A stretch of 64,000 nt of DNA from contig NW_026516682.1 of NCBI RefSeq assembly GCF_025766255.1, positions 310,001-374,000 on the forward strand, in the 5' to 3' direction. Each line of letters begins with the position of its first letter. Positions within the stretch are counted from its first letter, which is position 1. The position numbers were made by a program, and so were the translations under genes. Of this stretch, positions 10,460 through 24,055 are shown one piece after another. The notes below the pieces were generated by a model. It did no database searches, was not told the origin of the DNA, and saw only the letters and a program-made list of their open reading frames with translations. Origin of the DNA: Zychaea mexicana (Eukaryota > Mucoromycota > Mucoromycetes > Mucorales > Lichtheimiaceae).

Positions 10460-13400
10460 TTTTTTTTTTGTCCACAGCACCCCGCTCGTCGTTGTTCGTC
10501 TGTTGTCGCCCCATCTTCCTAATAAACCCCCTCGTACTCTTCTTCTTCTACTTTCCCAATCTAAAGAACTCCTTTTTTTCTTATCTCCGGCTTTCCACTC
10601 AGAACGGGATGTATGGTGGCCAGGAAATGGGAGGTTATTTTCTCCTCTTGAGCTAAAATGTATAACCAAGCAGAATCGAACCCGACAGCATATACTTCCC
10701 CCCCCCCCTCTTCCCTCGAAGCACCTATCCCTTTGATTCGAGGATCAAGGGGGAGGGGTTGGGAGAGTGCGAGAGACTTGAGGCATGGCAAAAGCATCAG
10801 TATATGATATAGAAGCGGAACAGTAAAAGAAAATGACCCCGTACTTGTTAAAGTTTGATTTCGCGGAGGTAGCAGGCACGCATACTTGGTATTGTCAACA
10901 ACAACAAGCATATTGTTCTTTTAGCATCAGTTTAGCGTGCTGCTGCTGCTGCTACTGCTACTGCTACAACTAGATCATGCAGTAATTTTACAGTACTTTG
11001 AGAAAGACAATTGCTATCGTATAATCTTCAATAAACGCCACTGGAAAGCAAAATGTATGAAGATTGCTAACTCAAAGAAAGAAAAGCGGGATGCTTATAC
11101 ATGGCTTGTATATCGTACGACAACATACATATGCTGGCTCTCGTTGTCACTTGTAATCTTATGAGTGACGAATTAAGCAATGCATGCCGTCTTTTTTTTT
11201 GTTCTCCATTGCTGCAAAAGGGATCCGGTCTACATTTTTAACACTACGGCACAGTATGCAGCTTAAGACAAAGCATCCTTCTTGCTGCATGAACCATTCC
11301 GAACAGACATCGAACCTCAGAAAGCTCAGTATATGCCCTTTTGCACAATTGAGCACGTATTCTGTACTTTCTTTTTCCCCCTCACAAACCAGTACAATGA
11401 CAACCCACTTCATTATAAAACGGACTCGTGCGTTGGCCAAATAAACCCCAACACCTACCCTTCAGCATCATTTCAATTTTCTTAATTTTCTATTTTCCCG
11501 GGGGGTCGAGGAAAGGGGAGAGAGATCGCTACTAAACCCGCTCGGACAGAAAGCTCCCTGTAATTTTGTTATGTGTTGATCCGTAATTTCTTTGTAGAAC
11601 AAGGATCGCCCTCGAAGCTAGCTCAGTCCAAAAACCCCGGCAGAGGCAAGCGAGGCAGTATTCTTTTTTTTGTGCTATGCTATGTTTTTCTTTTTACTGC
11701 AGGAGATAACAGTTGTGTGCTAGTGCATATTCTCTCCTTTATTCATATACACTGTAGGAACCCAGCCATCAGGCCTGTTATGGGTACTAGTAGCAAGCAG
11801 TAGTGACAGCCCCAAAAACAAGCGACGACCCATATTCTCTTTTTAAGCAACCGAACACACATACTAAATCTCCTTAATGCGGAACAGTGTCCTATTGTAA
11901 TAGAAAAAAGAACCCAGGACAAGTATTAAATGCGATTCGCTTTTCTTTTTTGCTCGAAGAATACCCCTCTTCTCATCCCCTGTTCCTACTTAAAAGTACA
12001 TCTTGTGTGTGTATATATCTTATATGTATATGCTATACTCTATCACCTCTTACTCGATCATATTAGCGCTCGCATAGAAATGCAATGTCGATTAAGGAGT
12101 CGTGTCCAAACAACCAAAAGCAGGCATTACTTCCGCTTGGCATGTAGTAGTTTTCCTTTCACTTAACACCTTCCCCTCCCCCCTCTTCTTATGACTAACT
12201 CCCTGTCGCCCTTCTTTTATCTCGCTATCTTCTTTTCTCGGAGCATTAACTCAAAAAAGATACGATCGTCATCACCAACTACTTGTATACCTTTGATCCA
12301 CCGTTATCTCTTTTTTTTTCATCTTTGTGTGCTGTAATTTGCTTTTACATATTTCAAGGTAAACAGGGCCGAATAACGAATTTAACCCAGCAACGGATCG
12401 TCGCACATACGCACTATGTATCAAGTTCAATGAGAGATAAATAAACTACTACGTACCGGGCAATATTGATACTGTGAGCAATAGCGGTTATGACCACGAT
12501 TAGACAACTCCTAAGCTCTAAACATCATTGGTGCTGGTAAATGTTACTGCTTCTTGGTGGTAGAAAAAAAAAGACAGATTTTGATATCATACGTGACACA
12601 GTAAGCAGTGGTACTGTAGCAATATAAAATGCACTTGGTCAATGTTAGTATCATCATCGCTCTTAGCTTACTGTATATCTTGCTCCTTGAATATAATAAT
12701 TTCCATGCAACATGATGTGTTTTCTTAAGGTGAATCTCAGTCAAAATCGGTCATTGCATCATTCTATGATACCACACGATAAAAATATTCTATAAATGTA
12801 AGCTGAATCACTTTTATAAACATAGCTTCTCGCATACTATCATATGTATGTGTAAATATAACAAATTGATTATAGATATCATAGGATTATAGTGGATTGA
12901 ATAATATGATAAATTTTCTGTCTCAATCTAATATTACATGTTAAAACTACTACAAAAAAAGGTATTTGATACCTATACAAGTGGATCTCAAATGGGAAAA
13001 CCAGGTAGCATCGTAAGATTGGCATTTCATTCTCCCCTCCCCTTCTCCCTTGTAATATACTACTGTACCTCAGTACATTATCTTGGTGCAGTGGTGCCGC
13101 TCTCTCAACTAGAACTAGCCCTACCACGTAGCTTAATGTCGAAGCTGAGGTACATAATTAGCGTTTCCATACAAACGGAACATGAAGTTTAATACTATAT
13201 GAAATAGCCTTCATCACTGAATGTCAGCATGATGTATACCTGCACAATATGTACATTGCTTAGTACAAGGACTTATTTCTTTACCCCCATCATGCGTCGT
13301 GATGTGTAGGATTAGTAACGAACCCCCGTTAGAAGAAAAAGGGAGCCATTGAAGACGTATTGATACCATCTATACAGTTTTTAATAAGAATGCTCAGGGT

Positions 13401-16400
13401 ATCACCGTCCGAAGACGATAACAAAGACCATGACGAGTGTGAGGTGGGTTTTTGTGGAATCGACCCCGAAGGAAGAGATGTAAACGTATATATACTTGCC
13501 TTATCCTCTCACTCTTTCTTTTTTGTGGGGGTGGGGTTTTTCTAAAGCGCCGAACTCTATTTCTTTGCATGCTCCGTTTGTTCACCGGCTTAGTCTCGAT
13601 CTTACATGACCGTACATGATTCAATAAAGCTCATACTACAGTCATGAAAAATCAATCTATCATATATGCTCTCAAAACATACATTGAACCATCAACAGCT
13701 AATGATACCAGAATGTCTATGTATACCAGCAGCGGTGTTGTTATCATACATGGAAAACTACTGTTTCCCGCCCTGACTGTGAATGTGAAAGAGAGTGATA
13801 CACATGTGCGAGTGTCTACTATGTGCGGTAAAATGCAGCACGTACAGGGGAAGGAGGGAGGGAGGGGAAACCCCCTCAAGAAGGATAAAAGTACCTACAA
13901 ATAGGAAAAACGTGAGGGGTGGAAAGGGGCTGAAAAAGAAAATCATGTGCATAGAAAGACGGAAGCTTATACTCGGATGATACTATATGTACAAAATGAA
14001 AGGAGATCTTTAATGACGAATTTTGCCAATATTGCATCATTATATTATGCGTAGTTGTAGCATCAGAGGGCTAGGTTTTATGTTGCCGCTACAAATATTA
14101 TTTTCTCATTTGCGGAAAGCTCAAAATATATCTCTGGGACAGCATAGAGAGACCCATCATATACTATTGGTAGTGTAGTGGGACCGCGTGTAGAGTATGG
14201 GAGTTCTTGAGTTTCTCGCATTTTGTCACAGGGATGATCGTCGCTTATGTCTGCTATATGTACTCTGTATGTAAACCAAAATGACGGCGGAAGAAACACG
14301 CAGTGCACGCATACGCACAATCAACATAGAGCAAGGAAGGAAAGGGAGGAAATGCGAGAATCAGCAGATAAAAAAAAAAGATGATTTAGATGAGGATAAT
14401 GCTGGGGTTGTCACCATTTTTTGAGGTTGCACACGCATGATGCATACTGCTTGATCGACACTTGACCCACATCGATCTACTCTCGATGAAAATGCATTGG
14501 GGGCTACATCTGTAGAGTGTGGAATGTATACCTACTAATATCTGCTATAACCAACATGATTATGTCAAGTGTCCTCCATTTCTAACGTTTACTTTATTGA
14601 AAATTGAAACTGATAAGTCGTCGACAATTACGTCCTTTTTTTTCCCTAAAAGTATCAAGTATAAATACGGCTGCTCTGGGAAGATAATACAGATGAGCGT
14701 ATACAAGGGGGTCATGTCTTTGCACAAACCAAAGATAGGACTTATACAGGGTAACCGCAAGATCAACAACGTAATGTGGGTTTTTGTTAGATATATATAT
14801 ACTGGTTCCTTTTGATCATCCAAAGTTGGCTCTACCGTCGCAACTGCCAGAAGTGTTACCCAAAAGAATTTATATACAGTGATAGCCTATTTCAAAAGGA
14901 ATGCGCGATTGCACAAATGGGCTAATATATACTGAGGTTATTTTAGTATTCTGGTGCATATGTATCCAAAACTCAACTGTTGTATGTGCTCCATAATTAT
15001 ATCAGCCCAGATTTACACTTGCCATATATGATACTAAGCTATATCATATGTAAGTATAATACAGTATACAAAATCCATTTCGACGGAATGCTATGTACTA
15101 TTATAGCCGGGAGATACATTCAAAGCAGCTTATTGCACCATCCACAACGTACACTCCCCAGTCAAACATATATTATTGATTGCATGCTGTCTTGGCATCA
15201 TTTTTGACAAAAACCTTTAGGTAATTAAATAAAGCACTGGTATAAGCTCTGTTGAATTATCATAAATTTCTCGCTATAAGGCGGTGAAGAATGTAATATG
15301 TAAAACGTAGGATCACTGTCCCCTTTGGTACCCATCATACCCAACTACAACAGTGGTCCCCGTTGAGTTCAAAACTAAGATTCTCGATTTTTGTGTGAAA
15401 TTAAAGGGAGTTGAAAGTCAACGGATCCTGCTTACACATATCGTTATATGCCCCAATAAACACATATCAAAGAGGCACCAAGGATGCCGTGGATGCTTTT
15501 TCATGGAGCAATTTCGCTGCTAGGCCTTTTTAACTTTAAAAAAGAGATATAGAGCGCTAACACATAGATACGCTCTGGCTAAAAGACATCATAATAAAAC
15601 GTTTGCGGCAACCGGTTAAACATTACAACATATTGTAGGTGCAATCCATTGGGTTTATGTAAAGCATGGAGACCTTTCTACTCTTCTGATGATCCAGGTT
15701 ATGTAAACAGGATAATAATGAGCGTGTGAACAGGTAGCACGACCACACAAAGCCGGTACTCTTAATAAATGTCACAGATTATACAGCAACTTTTACACAA
15801 GTTCTGACATGTCCCTTGATCACTCATCAGAGTGTATAGTTTATCAGCCAGCCGAGCCATTATATATCGTCAAGTCAACAATAGCTAGATTATCATCCCA
15901 AATATACATATCATCTGTCTCGTACCCATTTTCTTCAACATAGTGTTGAATTTCTTGGACACATTCGATGAATATAATGATGTTCTTAGACTTGTCGCAA
16001 GATTATGCGACAACTACACACAAACTTATTCAAGCGACAAAGTTTTCTGAACTCGTTTCTTGTCTATTCCTTGTTATAAAACTATATTTATTGACCTTTT
16101 TTTCACTCATATTTTCTAACCAGCAGATTTCTTTTCTTATATAGACATGGATAACTGAAGAGAATCAATCCCTTCTGCATGTAAATAAAAAGTGAAACCA
16201 ACGAGGATGTAACGAGGGTACAGTAGCTGAAAGTTAACGGATTTGACATCAATGGGGGACCACTGTACATTGTCAGATTCTATGACAAAATCTGTCATTG
16301 GTATCATGATTATAAATGATAATGTCATTGCTAAGCTCGCTATATAGGCCTTTTCAAGTACATTTTTGACAGATGCAGTAATTCAGATCATATACATATT

Positions 16401-17216
16401 CATAGTAAAATGGTTACGCTTCTTTATCGACCTGTGTGCAATATCTGGATGATTGGCGGGTCGCTAACGAAGTATACCTCGATTCCAACTCTAGTAAGAG
16501 TTGTTCAATATAGCGCTCTTCATCAGGCTAAATGGACAGGCCCTATTTCTATCTTATCGCTTATGTACATACAACATCTTGGTTTCCTACTTATCATCAT
16601 CGATGTACTTATGATGTCATGGTAAAGTGTCTTAAGCAGCAGTTTAAAACGGAATCACTATTTGATGAATTTAAAAATATATGTATTACTATATATAAAC
16701 GCAAGAGACACAGTAGTCTGTTATCAGAGCTTATGTGGAATAAGTTAACATTGATCGCGTTCTATCGTCATACGCACTGTTTACACGTAAATAATATATT
16801 CCATGTGTAAACCAAGCTTTTCGGCGACATCGAGCGTCTCTTGCTACTGATAATTGAAGAAATTAATAGCACGCAAAGTGCTTCGCTATGATTGACAGCG
16901 TGATTTAGTGCACCGTTCTTAAAAAAATACAAGAGAATATGGTTTTATTTCATCACCTCCTTCATTTTATTTACGAGCCTTTTTGACAGCGACTGACCTT
17001 GATGATGCATACAAAATGAAGAGCACGACTTCAGTTTTTAGAAAGTAGCTAGTAAGAGCCATAGTATTATGGGAGGCTTGAATAAGAAAAAATGCATGGT
17101 GGCCAAACCTGGGTCGGCAAAAGGTTCTACCCGTCACGACCCAGCCTGCTGTTGAGTTTTTCACCACAGCTTTTTTTTGTTTTTTAAACAACTTTGAACA
17201 AAAGCATAAAAACATA
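10460..17216. other. AT-rich gene-poor interval (6.7 kb)
   Basis: I found no gene I can support. Base composition becomes AT-rich, open frames are short (under about 100 codons) and lack linked splice sites, and neither strand shows a recognisable domain. A few fragments look protein-like, for example minus strand 16137-16328 and plus strand 14519-14815, but they cannot be extended. Decayed mobile DNA or lineage-specific intergenic sequence would both fit. Confidence 0.5.
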
Positions 17217-17654
17217 ATGTCAACAACAGCAGCATCCGCTACTGCTACGGCAGCTCGTACCATTTCACCCACACGCCTGTTTTTCCGTACTTCACAAGTG
17301 GTTCCTTCAATGGCCCATGCCCGATCTGTATTTAAGACTTTGGGCGAGTATGGTGAAATGGTCGAATATAAGATCATGCGGGTAAATTAAGGGCACACAT
17401 TCAAGGAATGTACACTGACAAATAGCTTCCAAAGATTAAACATGACTTTTTCTTTTTTGTTTTGGTTAAAACGTATATAGTGTCCCGAAACTCAAAAATA
17501 TCTAAAGTACGGTTTTGTGGTGTATAAAAACCAACAAGGAGCAGAAAACGTTACATCACAAAAATTCATCAAAGTCAACTCCAACCTTTTTGAAAAGCCA
17601 TGCGATATCAAGATTGAAAAGGCCAACCGTAACAACAGCAAGAAGCGATCATAG
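17217..17654 (+). CDS. Small mitochondrial RRM-like protein
   Basis: Two exons (17217-17381 and 17481-17654) with a 99-bp GTAAAT...TATAG intron give 112 residues. The N-terminus is Ser/Thr/Ala/Arg-rich without acidic residues (typical mitochondrial presequence). It is followed by an RRM-like half-domain: FKTLGEYGEMVEYKIMR, then KYLKYGFVVYK, which resembles the RNP1 strand. A basic tail ends the protein. The gene is missed by single-frame ORF views because the conceptual translation crosses an intron. A role in mitochondrial RNA or ribosome biology is inference from the fold and presequence. It converges with VTI1, 333 bp away. Confidence 0.75.
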
Positions 17655-17987
17655 ATTGTCGTTTAGCGACACGATGCGCAATCCGCGCAACAATCCATAC
17701 ATATTACTCCCCATGCACGCGCATATATCTACATCAAAATGTACATAATAGTAGTATATAAAAAAGTACAGAAGAATAATACCTTGGTTTGTTTGTTGTT
17801 ATAATGTTATTGTCGTTATTGTGTAAGAGGAGAAAGAGGGGGTAACCACTATTACTGTATCATCCACCAATTCATATCAATAATAGAGAACAAAAGAAAA
17901 GTACACGGCAGGGGGAATGGCAGAGAAGAGAGGGACGAGTGAATCTGTGTTTTGTTGTTTATACGCCGAGGTGCAGCAATATCATCA

Positions 17988-19136
17988 TCAAAACAGTTTC
18001 GTCCAAATAACAAGCACGATCAGTGCAATCAAAATCAGGATGATTGCGGCCGTAATCATTTTGTTCGTGGCCATGCTATGATCATTTGAAGACAACCGAT
18101 TAACTACTTATTTCAATTAAACACAGATAATCGCACCATAGAAATTGTATGATCCTTACCGACGTGCCATGCCTTTGAGCGTTTTCGATGCCTTATCAAT
18201 GTATGAATCCGCCTCAGACAGCTGTTGTAGAGTTAGCAATCGCTGCAATACACGGATCCGGTATAGTAACTTTTTCGATAATATCTTACCGTATCTCTAG
18301 CACGCAGCATCGTCTCACGCTGGCCCTTCAAAGTGCTCAGGATGTTGATACCTATGCCCTCTGTTTCCAGTGCCAATCGATGGCTATCCTCTAACCGTCG
18401 GCTCGATTCTCCCAAACGTTCAGTCCCGCTCAACAAACGCTGGCGCTGATCCATGGTTGATGCATCCAGATCGCTCTGACTGCTGTTAGCATAATCGCCC
18501 AATAATTCATCACGTTCTGAGGCACGATTTGGCGCTATTGCACTTGCTCGTCGCTATCATCGAGGATGTACAGAGTTGTGATGAGTGAGAATATCTCGTG
18601 ATTACCTCTCCTCCTCCCCTCTGCCTTCATGCTTCCTTAATCCGCCCCTCCCCAATTCCTATCTTCTCCTCATACCAAGTCGCGTTTCATTTTCTCTGCT
18701 TCAGACTTGAACAACCGAAGCTTTGCTTGGAGACGAGTGCGTGAAGGAGTTGGGATATTCAAAATCTCCATTTCCATTTGGCCAAGCTGTCATTAAAGAA
18801 ACCACCGGAAAAAGATAGTTGGTTATTCATCAAGACCGTTTGACTCAAAAAGGTGCATAAATTATGTGCATGGAGTCATGCTTACAATTTCATCGACTTC
18901 GTCAATTTCGCGTTCGGCAGCCCGTACAGTTGCCTTGCGTTGCTCTAACTCAGTGGAAATGAATGAGAGGCCTTTTTTCTCACAACTCGTTCTTTTTACA
19001 ATCAAGGAAAAAAAGACATACCTCCCGACTGAGTGGAAATTTGTTGGTCAATCTTTTGACGGATGCTATCGGTCACAGTTTGAAAATCCTGCTCATAGCT
19101 TTGAAAGAGATCTGAACCACCTGCCGAGGAAGACAT
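17988..19136 (-). CDS. VTI1: Vesicle SNARE Vti1 (Qb-SNARE)
   Basis: Six exons (19136-19022, 18944-18886, 18786-18676, 18553-18290, 18221-18160, 18075-17988) give about 232 residues, the usual Vti1 size. The N-terminus (LFQSYEQDFQTVTDSIRQK) and the SGEQRK...VDEILGQMEMEI stretch match the Habc-type domain. The SNARE motif runs to about residue 205 with the zero-layer Gln at about 173 (LKGQRE), and one hydrophobic tail anchor (TAAIILILIALIVLVIW) ends the protein four residues before the stop. Known role: fusion of Golgi, endosomal and vacuolar membranes. An upstream in-frame start at 19208 exists, but the ATG at 19136 matches the family N-terminus. Confidence 0.95.
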
Positions 19137-19308
19137 ACTATATTGATATGGGTTTAGGACAAAAGGAAGAGAGTGCTGCTTGCCCAGCAAAGGCTCGGCA
19201 TTGCTCAAAAGGTGGAAAACTCCGCTTCGTTTTCTGGCTGTTTTATGTACTTGACTTTATTATTAAGACATTGTTAGTATAGATAAAAACTGACTATAAA
19301 GTATCAAG

Positions 19309-21341
19309 TTATGCACGAGACGCTTCAAAGTCTATCAGCTTGTAGACATTCTCGTGTCGAGGTGCAAAGTGCACTTTGTACGTGTAGGGTGCGAAAGTGG
19401 GCGCCTGGGCTTTGCGTGGGGTGTCAACGTCCAAGAGAGTTTCGGACGGCCGATCAATGCGGAAACAACCAAGTAAACCGGATGCGGCCATAAACAGACT
19501 ACGCTCAGCTAGATGAATGCCAACACATACACGACGGCCAGTCGAGAAAGCCAAATGGGGTCGATCTTCTGTTGTTTGACTAAACTTGTCACGGTTGTCT
19601 CGCTGGACATAAGCCATGTGTCGCTCTGGGATAAACTTTTCTGGCTCTGGGTAATGAGCAGGGTCTTGATGGATAGCGTGTAGATTAATAATCACAGTCG
19701 TGTCACCGGGAATAAACCAGTTCTGGAAAGTGTCGTCCTGGCTTGTGGCATGGGGAACAGATAGTGGGGCAGGTGGACGCAGACGCAGAGTTTCTAGGAT
19801 GACACACTGGAGATATGGAAGGTTCGACTCTGTAACGTGATGATTGTAGATACGATATTGTTGGCTTATGCGATACTGATAACAGCAACATAATACACTT
19901 TTGGGAGACGGTATCTCTTACCATCTTCATGGCTGGGTAAACGCTCCAGCCCAATGTTGTTCTTGATTTCTTCGTACACTTTGGTTTGTATCTCCGGGTG
20001 ATTGGCCAGTAATGCGATCATCCATTCGAGTGTTGAGGCTGTTGTCTCGGATCCTGGGACATCAAATGAGGTAAAAGAGTAGAGCCAAATCGTCAATAAA
20101 TACCAAGGAACTACAACCATGTGTATGATGTTATGTTTGCACGTACCAGCACCAATAAATAAGGATGCGAAACTGATGATCTGCAAATCCGTCAAACTTC
20201 CTTTATCCAAGATCTCGCTTACAAAGCAATCTTCATTTACAGATTGCTCCTTGAACCGCTTCAGCAGTCCACCGTAGAAAGCAACCATGGTTTTCCGCAC
20301 ATCGACAAATTCGGCTCTCGAACTCGGTAATATCTTGTTTAGAATTGGGAAAAACTCTCGAATCTGCTCGGCCGGTCCCAATAATGCTGCAATGCGCTCT
20401 GTCAATGCAAAAGCTTGATGGAGCTGTGGATCACCTGGTTTGAAATACGCCATTGACCCGAATGCCATAGCCAAAATACTCGTCATGGTAAAGTGCTCAA
20501 TATACATGGTTGGCGTAATGGCATTGCCTGCTCTTCCCTGCACTGTTACTTTAGCTCCTTTCTTATCATCATGCGTAGCACGCCAAATGTTTCGCAATAG
20601 AGTGGTTCTTCGTTCGTCGATAATCGGTTGATATAAATCAATCTTCTTTTTAATCAGGTTTGTATGTGCTATAGACATGATGGTATTTCTCAGTTCAGTT
20701 AACGTCGAGACATTGGTTTCAAATGAATCATCTATCCTCCATAAATAATGTATTGGATGCAACTCACCAATTCTACGCAGATAACGCCATTCTTTGCCAT
20801 ACGGATAAAAGGCGAAACCGCCACCTTTGTCCACTTTTGAAAAAAGATAATTTCGGTCAGAATTAACAAGCCCAAAGCAACAACAGATCATGGCAATGCC
20901 CGTGTCATTCATCCATCATTGATTCGCAAGATTTCTCCCTCCTTCAAGTATATTAGCCATACCTCCATCCATAAGGTCATTCACAAGTGTATCCGGAAGA
21001 CTTCTTGACGAGTAAATGGTGCTTCTGTCGACTATCAATTGTTTGACAGCATCCACCGAGTTTAGAACGACCCATCGTTTCACACCAAACTGCACGGTAA
21101 ATACAGGGCCCATTTCAAGACTCCAGCGTCGAAAAAGCTCTTGTAATGGTATACCACGACCAAAATGTGGTAGATGACCCACCACCGGGAATCGGCCTGG
21201 CGCATATGGAGGATATCCGTCACTTTGATTCGTTGTTGACCACAGTATGAGTGCTAGAATCGCCGCTAATAAACCCAGGATTGTGGTCACAGTAGCACTA
21301 GTGGTAGCAGAAAGTAGAGTAGATAAGGATAGTAGCGCCAT
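19309..21341 (-). CDS. Cytochrome P450 monooxygenase
   Basis: Five exons (21341-20963, 20833-20768, 20731-20147, 20053-19922, 19829-19309) give about 560 residues. There is an N-terminal membrane anchor, then a proline-rich hinge (PPYAPGRFPVVGHLPHFG). The I-helix reads GAGSETTAST near residues 342-351, the ExxR motif is ETLR at 400-403, PER lies at about 455-457, and the heme loop FSTGRRVCVG spans 482-491 with Cys489 as the iron ligand. All catalytic landmarks are present, so it should be an active ER-anchored class II enzyme needing a CPR partner. The substrate cannot be told from the sequence. Its stop lies 172 bp upstream of the VTI1 start, on the same strand. Confidence 0.94.
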
Positions 21342-22437
21342 TGTCTATTTTGCTTTTGGTTTGCGTGTGTATCTTTGTGTATGATTACGCGATGCTTGGT
21401 ACAAAAAAAATTGTCGCGTAATATTACAAGACACTTTTCGCCTAAAGGGGGAAAATGGTGCAAGCTTAAATAAGGTTGGAGCCTTTTGTTCGCCTAAAAC
21501 GGTGAAATGCCGTGCATATCAATTGGCTGGTGAGACAGAAGCTTTTATTTATGCATGATAAATGCACAGTAATGTATATCATCACGTACCCTCCTAAAGA
21601 CTTTTTTTATATCACCGTACAGCGTTTTTTTCTCTTCCCTTAAACTATAAACGCTCTATATCTCGGTAAGGCGATGCTGCGTATTTTTAATGATAACATT
21701 TCTTCGAACATCTAACCACTAAATTTCTACCACGAAAATCGTTGAAGGAGTAGTGCCTGTTGTTATCGTGCATGTGCATGACGGGATCACTTCTCAGATA
21801 GTTTATGACGGTTCTATAGTAGAATTATTATCACATCGTCAACCTATCTCTAGCTTTCTAACTGTTTAACGTTTATAATACTGGTGGCTAACAAGATCTA
21901 TAGATATAATATAATTCAGTAGGTCATACTAAAGAAAAAGTAACCATATTTACTTATAGATATCATACGCATAGTGGCCCAACTACGCGTCGTCAACATA
22001 TTTCTTATTATACTATGTATATGCTAAAAAGATTCATTGATAATGCAGGAACAGTGGAGGACTTCTTAGTAAGCGACTTCCTGCTCCCTTGCTGCTTTTA
22101 TCTTGATAACAACGAGCGATAAACTTAAAACAAACAGGATGGAGGTCTACTTATAGTGGGTATGGCTTCATACCGAAAATATATTTTGTGCCTGAGCGTA
22201 TGTTATACAGTATAATATAATATCTTAAAAAGGATGGAGTATCTTAAAAAGGATGGAGCACGTTCATATAAATACAACCGTGATATCGATTCTTCTGGAT
22301 TGACCTCATTCGAGCCTTTCATTCCTATTATTTGTCCCGATGGTACTGTGTCTATGTGTACATATTTGGGAACGTACCGTTCGAAATATCGTCGCGTCTC
22401 TGTTTTAGGTACAGCGTGATCTGGTTGTTTCTTTGAA
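21342..22437. other. Intergenic, upstream of P450
   Basis: AT-rich sequence with no supportable gene. Two adjacent copies of an 18-base unit (ATCTTAAAAAGGATGGAG) occur near 22220-22258. An open minus-strand frame at 22203-22440 may be a fragment related to the next entry. Confidence 0.5.
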
Positions 22438-22596
22438 TTACCTTGAGCCAGACTTAAAAGGGGGGGAAAGGAAACCATCAATGTTCTGAGCTTGGTGCTG
22501 CATTGCTTCAATAGTTAACTCCGACTTGTTGGCTGTGCTGAAAAACGACTGTGGGTCGCGTTCCCGCACTCTTCTTTGCTTACGCCCTTTTGCCAT
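22438..22596 (-). pseudogene. Fragment of unknown basic protein
   Basis: A 52-codon frame starting MAKGRKQRRVRERDP and rich in Gln/Ser stops soon after a possible donor. An open stretch at 22203-22440 could be its next exon but I could not join them convincingly. It lies head-to-head with the broken gene at 22.7-23.9 kb. I do not recognise the family. Confidence 0.35.
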
Positions 22597-22734
22597 TTTT
22601 CACTGCGACATTCAATGAGTAACATCTCGCATCACCAGGTACGGTCACGATAGTGTACAGTTCTCTAACAAAGGTCCTTCAGTCTGACAGTAATTTTACT
22701 CTTTTTTCTTTCTAATGTTCAAAACAAGCAGCTG

Positions 22735-23858
22735 CGTTAACACCGACCTCCAGAAACGTCTTCAACTTCTGTGATTACGGGTCCAGCTCGAAACACAGAG
22801 CTTGAGTTACTCCAAGAGGAACATGGAGTGTCGGCTGACAACGGAGATTAAGGTGAAGAGGTTGAGTTGTACGTGGCTCCCGTTGCCACGTCAAACCAAC
22901 AATTCTGGAGAAGAGGTATCAAAGAAACGCTCTTATTCTTCATGCGTCTAGGATTTTTTCCATGCCTCTTGTTTTGAAAAAAAGTTTTATTTTTTTCTCG
23001 TAGACTCCAATACGCTTCCGCGCACAGTGCGTGCTATTGAGCAGTTCTCTTTTGCGGTGATAGACATTGCTCGTGGCTCTTTGAGCTACGACTTTGTCGT
23101 TGAAGGTACCGCCGAGCAGTTGCATCTAGCCACCATGGCCATGGATGCGCTGGTAAGATTGAAAATGAAACAAGCTTCTCTCTGTCATCCTCTTCAAAAA
23201 TAGGATGTATAACACAACTGCTGGATCGGGATTGTGGTTTTATTATAGCTCGGCAAACATAGCTCAGGTGATTACTATGCGCTCTTGAGAGTCGATGGCC
23301 CCTGTTTTGAGGATCGTGCTGTGCAGATCCGAGGTGTTGTTGGTGCTCTTGCGCCTGAAAAGGGCTCGAGCAACTTGAAAGATTTGCACATCAAGGTGGC
23401 TCGTGTGTACGCGGGGACAGAAAAGGAACGGCGCCGATTGGTTTCCACTGTTGAAACTGGTTTTGATGCGCTGACAGTAGCCATGGAGGTTGATCCCCGC
23501 CTCCCTTGGTCGTCTCGAAGAAATCTACGAGGGCAATGAATCCTGTAAGTCATACAACCTTTTATCACCAGAGGATAATCGTGAGTGCATTTTCTGGCGA
23601 TTGAACAATAGTCTGTAAACACACGATATTTGTAATCTTTGCCCTCATGTCTGCGAGGCTGAACAAGATCAGCAGACTGAGGGGTAAGTAATATGGAACA
23701 CCTCCATCTTACGCACACTACTCAAGAAGCTCTCTTTCCACTTGTTTATTGCTTGCACTGCCCTCGCTATCTGGCAGGCGCACTGGAAACGTATTTTTGA
23801 GGACGCCGACTTCGTCTCCGATCACGTTGGTCAACAGGCGCACCAAGAAATAGCTTAA
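22735..23858 (+). pseudogene. Broken multi-exon gene, unknown family
   Basis: Coding-like exons can be followed at about 22750-22915, 23004-23152, 23249-23535 and 23735-23858, with good splice sites between 23152 and 23249. The best-preserved part reads RAIEQFSFAVIDIARG, then DYYALLRVDGPCFEDRAVQ and KVARVYAGTEKERRRLV, so it was a folded protein. There is an in-frame TAA in the first exon, and an extra base near 23504-23512 shifts the end (the intact frame would continue GRLEEIYEGNES). I infer a dead copy of a repeated gene. No domain is recognised. Confidence 0.55.
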
Positions 23859-23929
23859 TAGAATACTGTGTATCTAACTTTGTAATCCAATGAAATAAAA
23901 AAAAAAACTTCAAGAAATATCAATCAGCG

Positions 23930-24055
23930 ATGAATCAGCCTATTGACGACTTGACAAAATTACCTGGCAACTCCTCCAATGATGCAACATCTTGGCTTCG
24001 AGACGTACATCTCCTTGTACATCCTGTTCATCGTCGCTTTGATACCTATCACTAG
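23930..24055 (+). pseudogene. Possible retroelement Gag-like N-terminal fragment
   Basis: A 41-codon frame begins MNQPIDDLTKLPGNSSNDA and continues SWLRDVHLLV. This recalls the start of retrotransposon Gag domains (proline-glycine, then a DAxxWL helix). It ends at TAG and no protease or reverse transcriptase follows. The resemblance is weak. Confidence 0.25.

Noticed and set aside
10665..10740. Possible tRNA on the minus strand (GGGTTCGATTC resembles a B box)
   Set aside because: No A box, acceptor stem or cloverleaf can be drawn around it.
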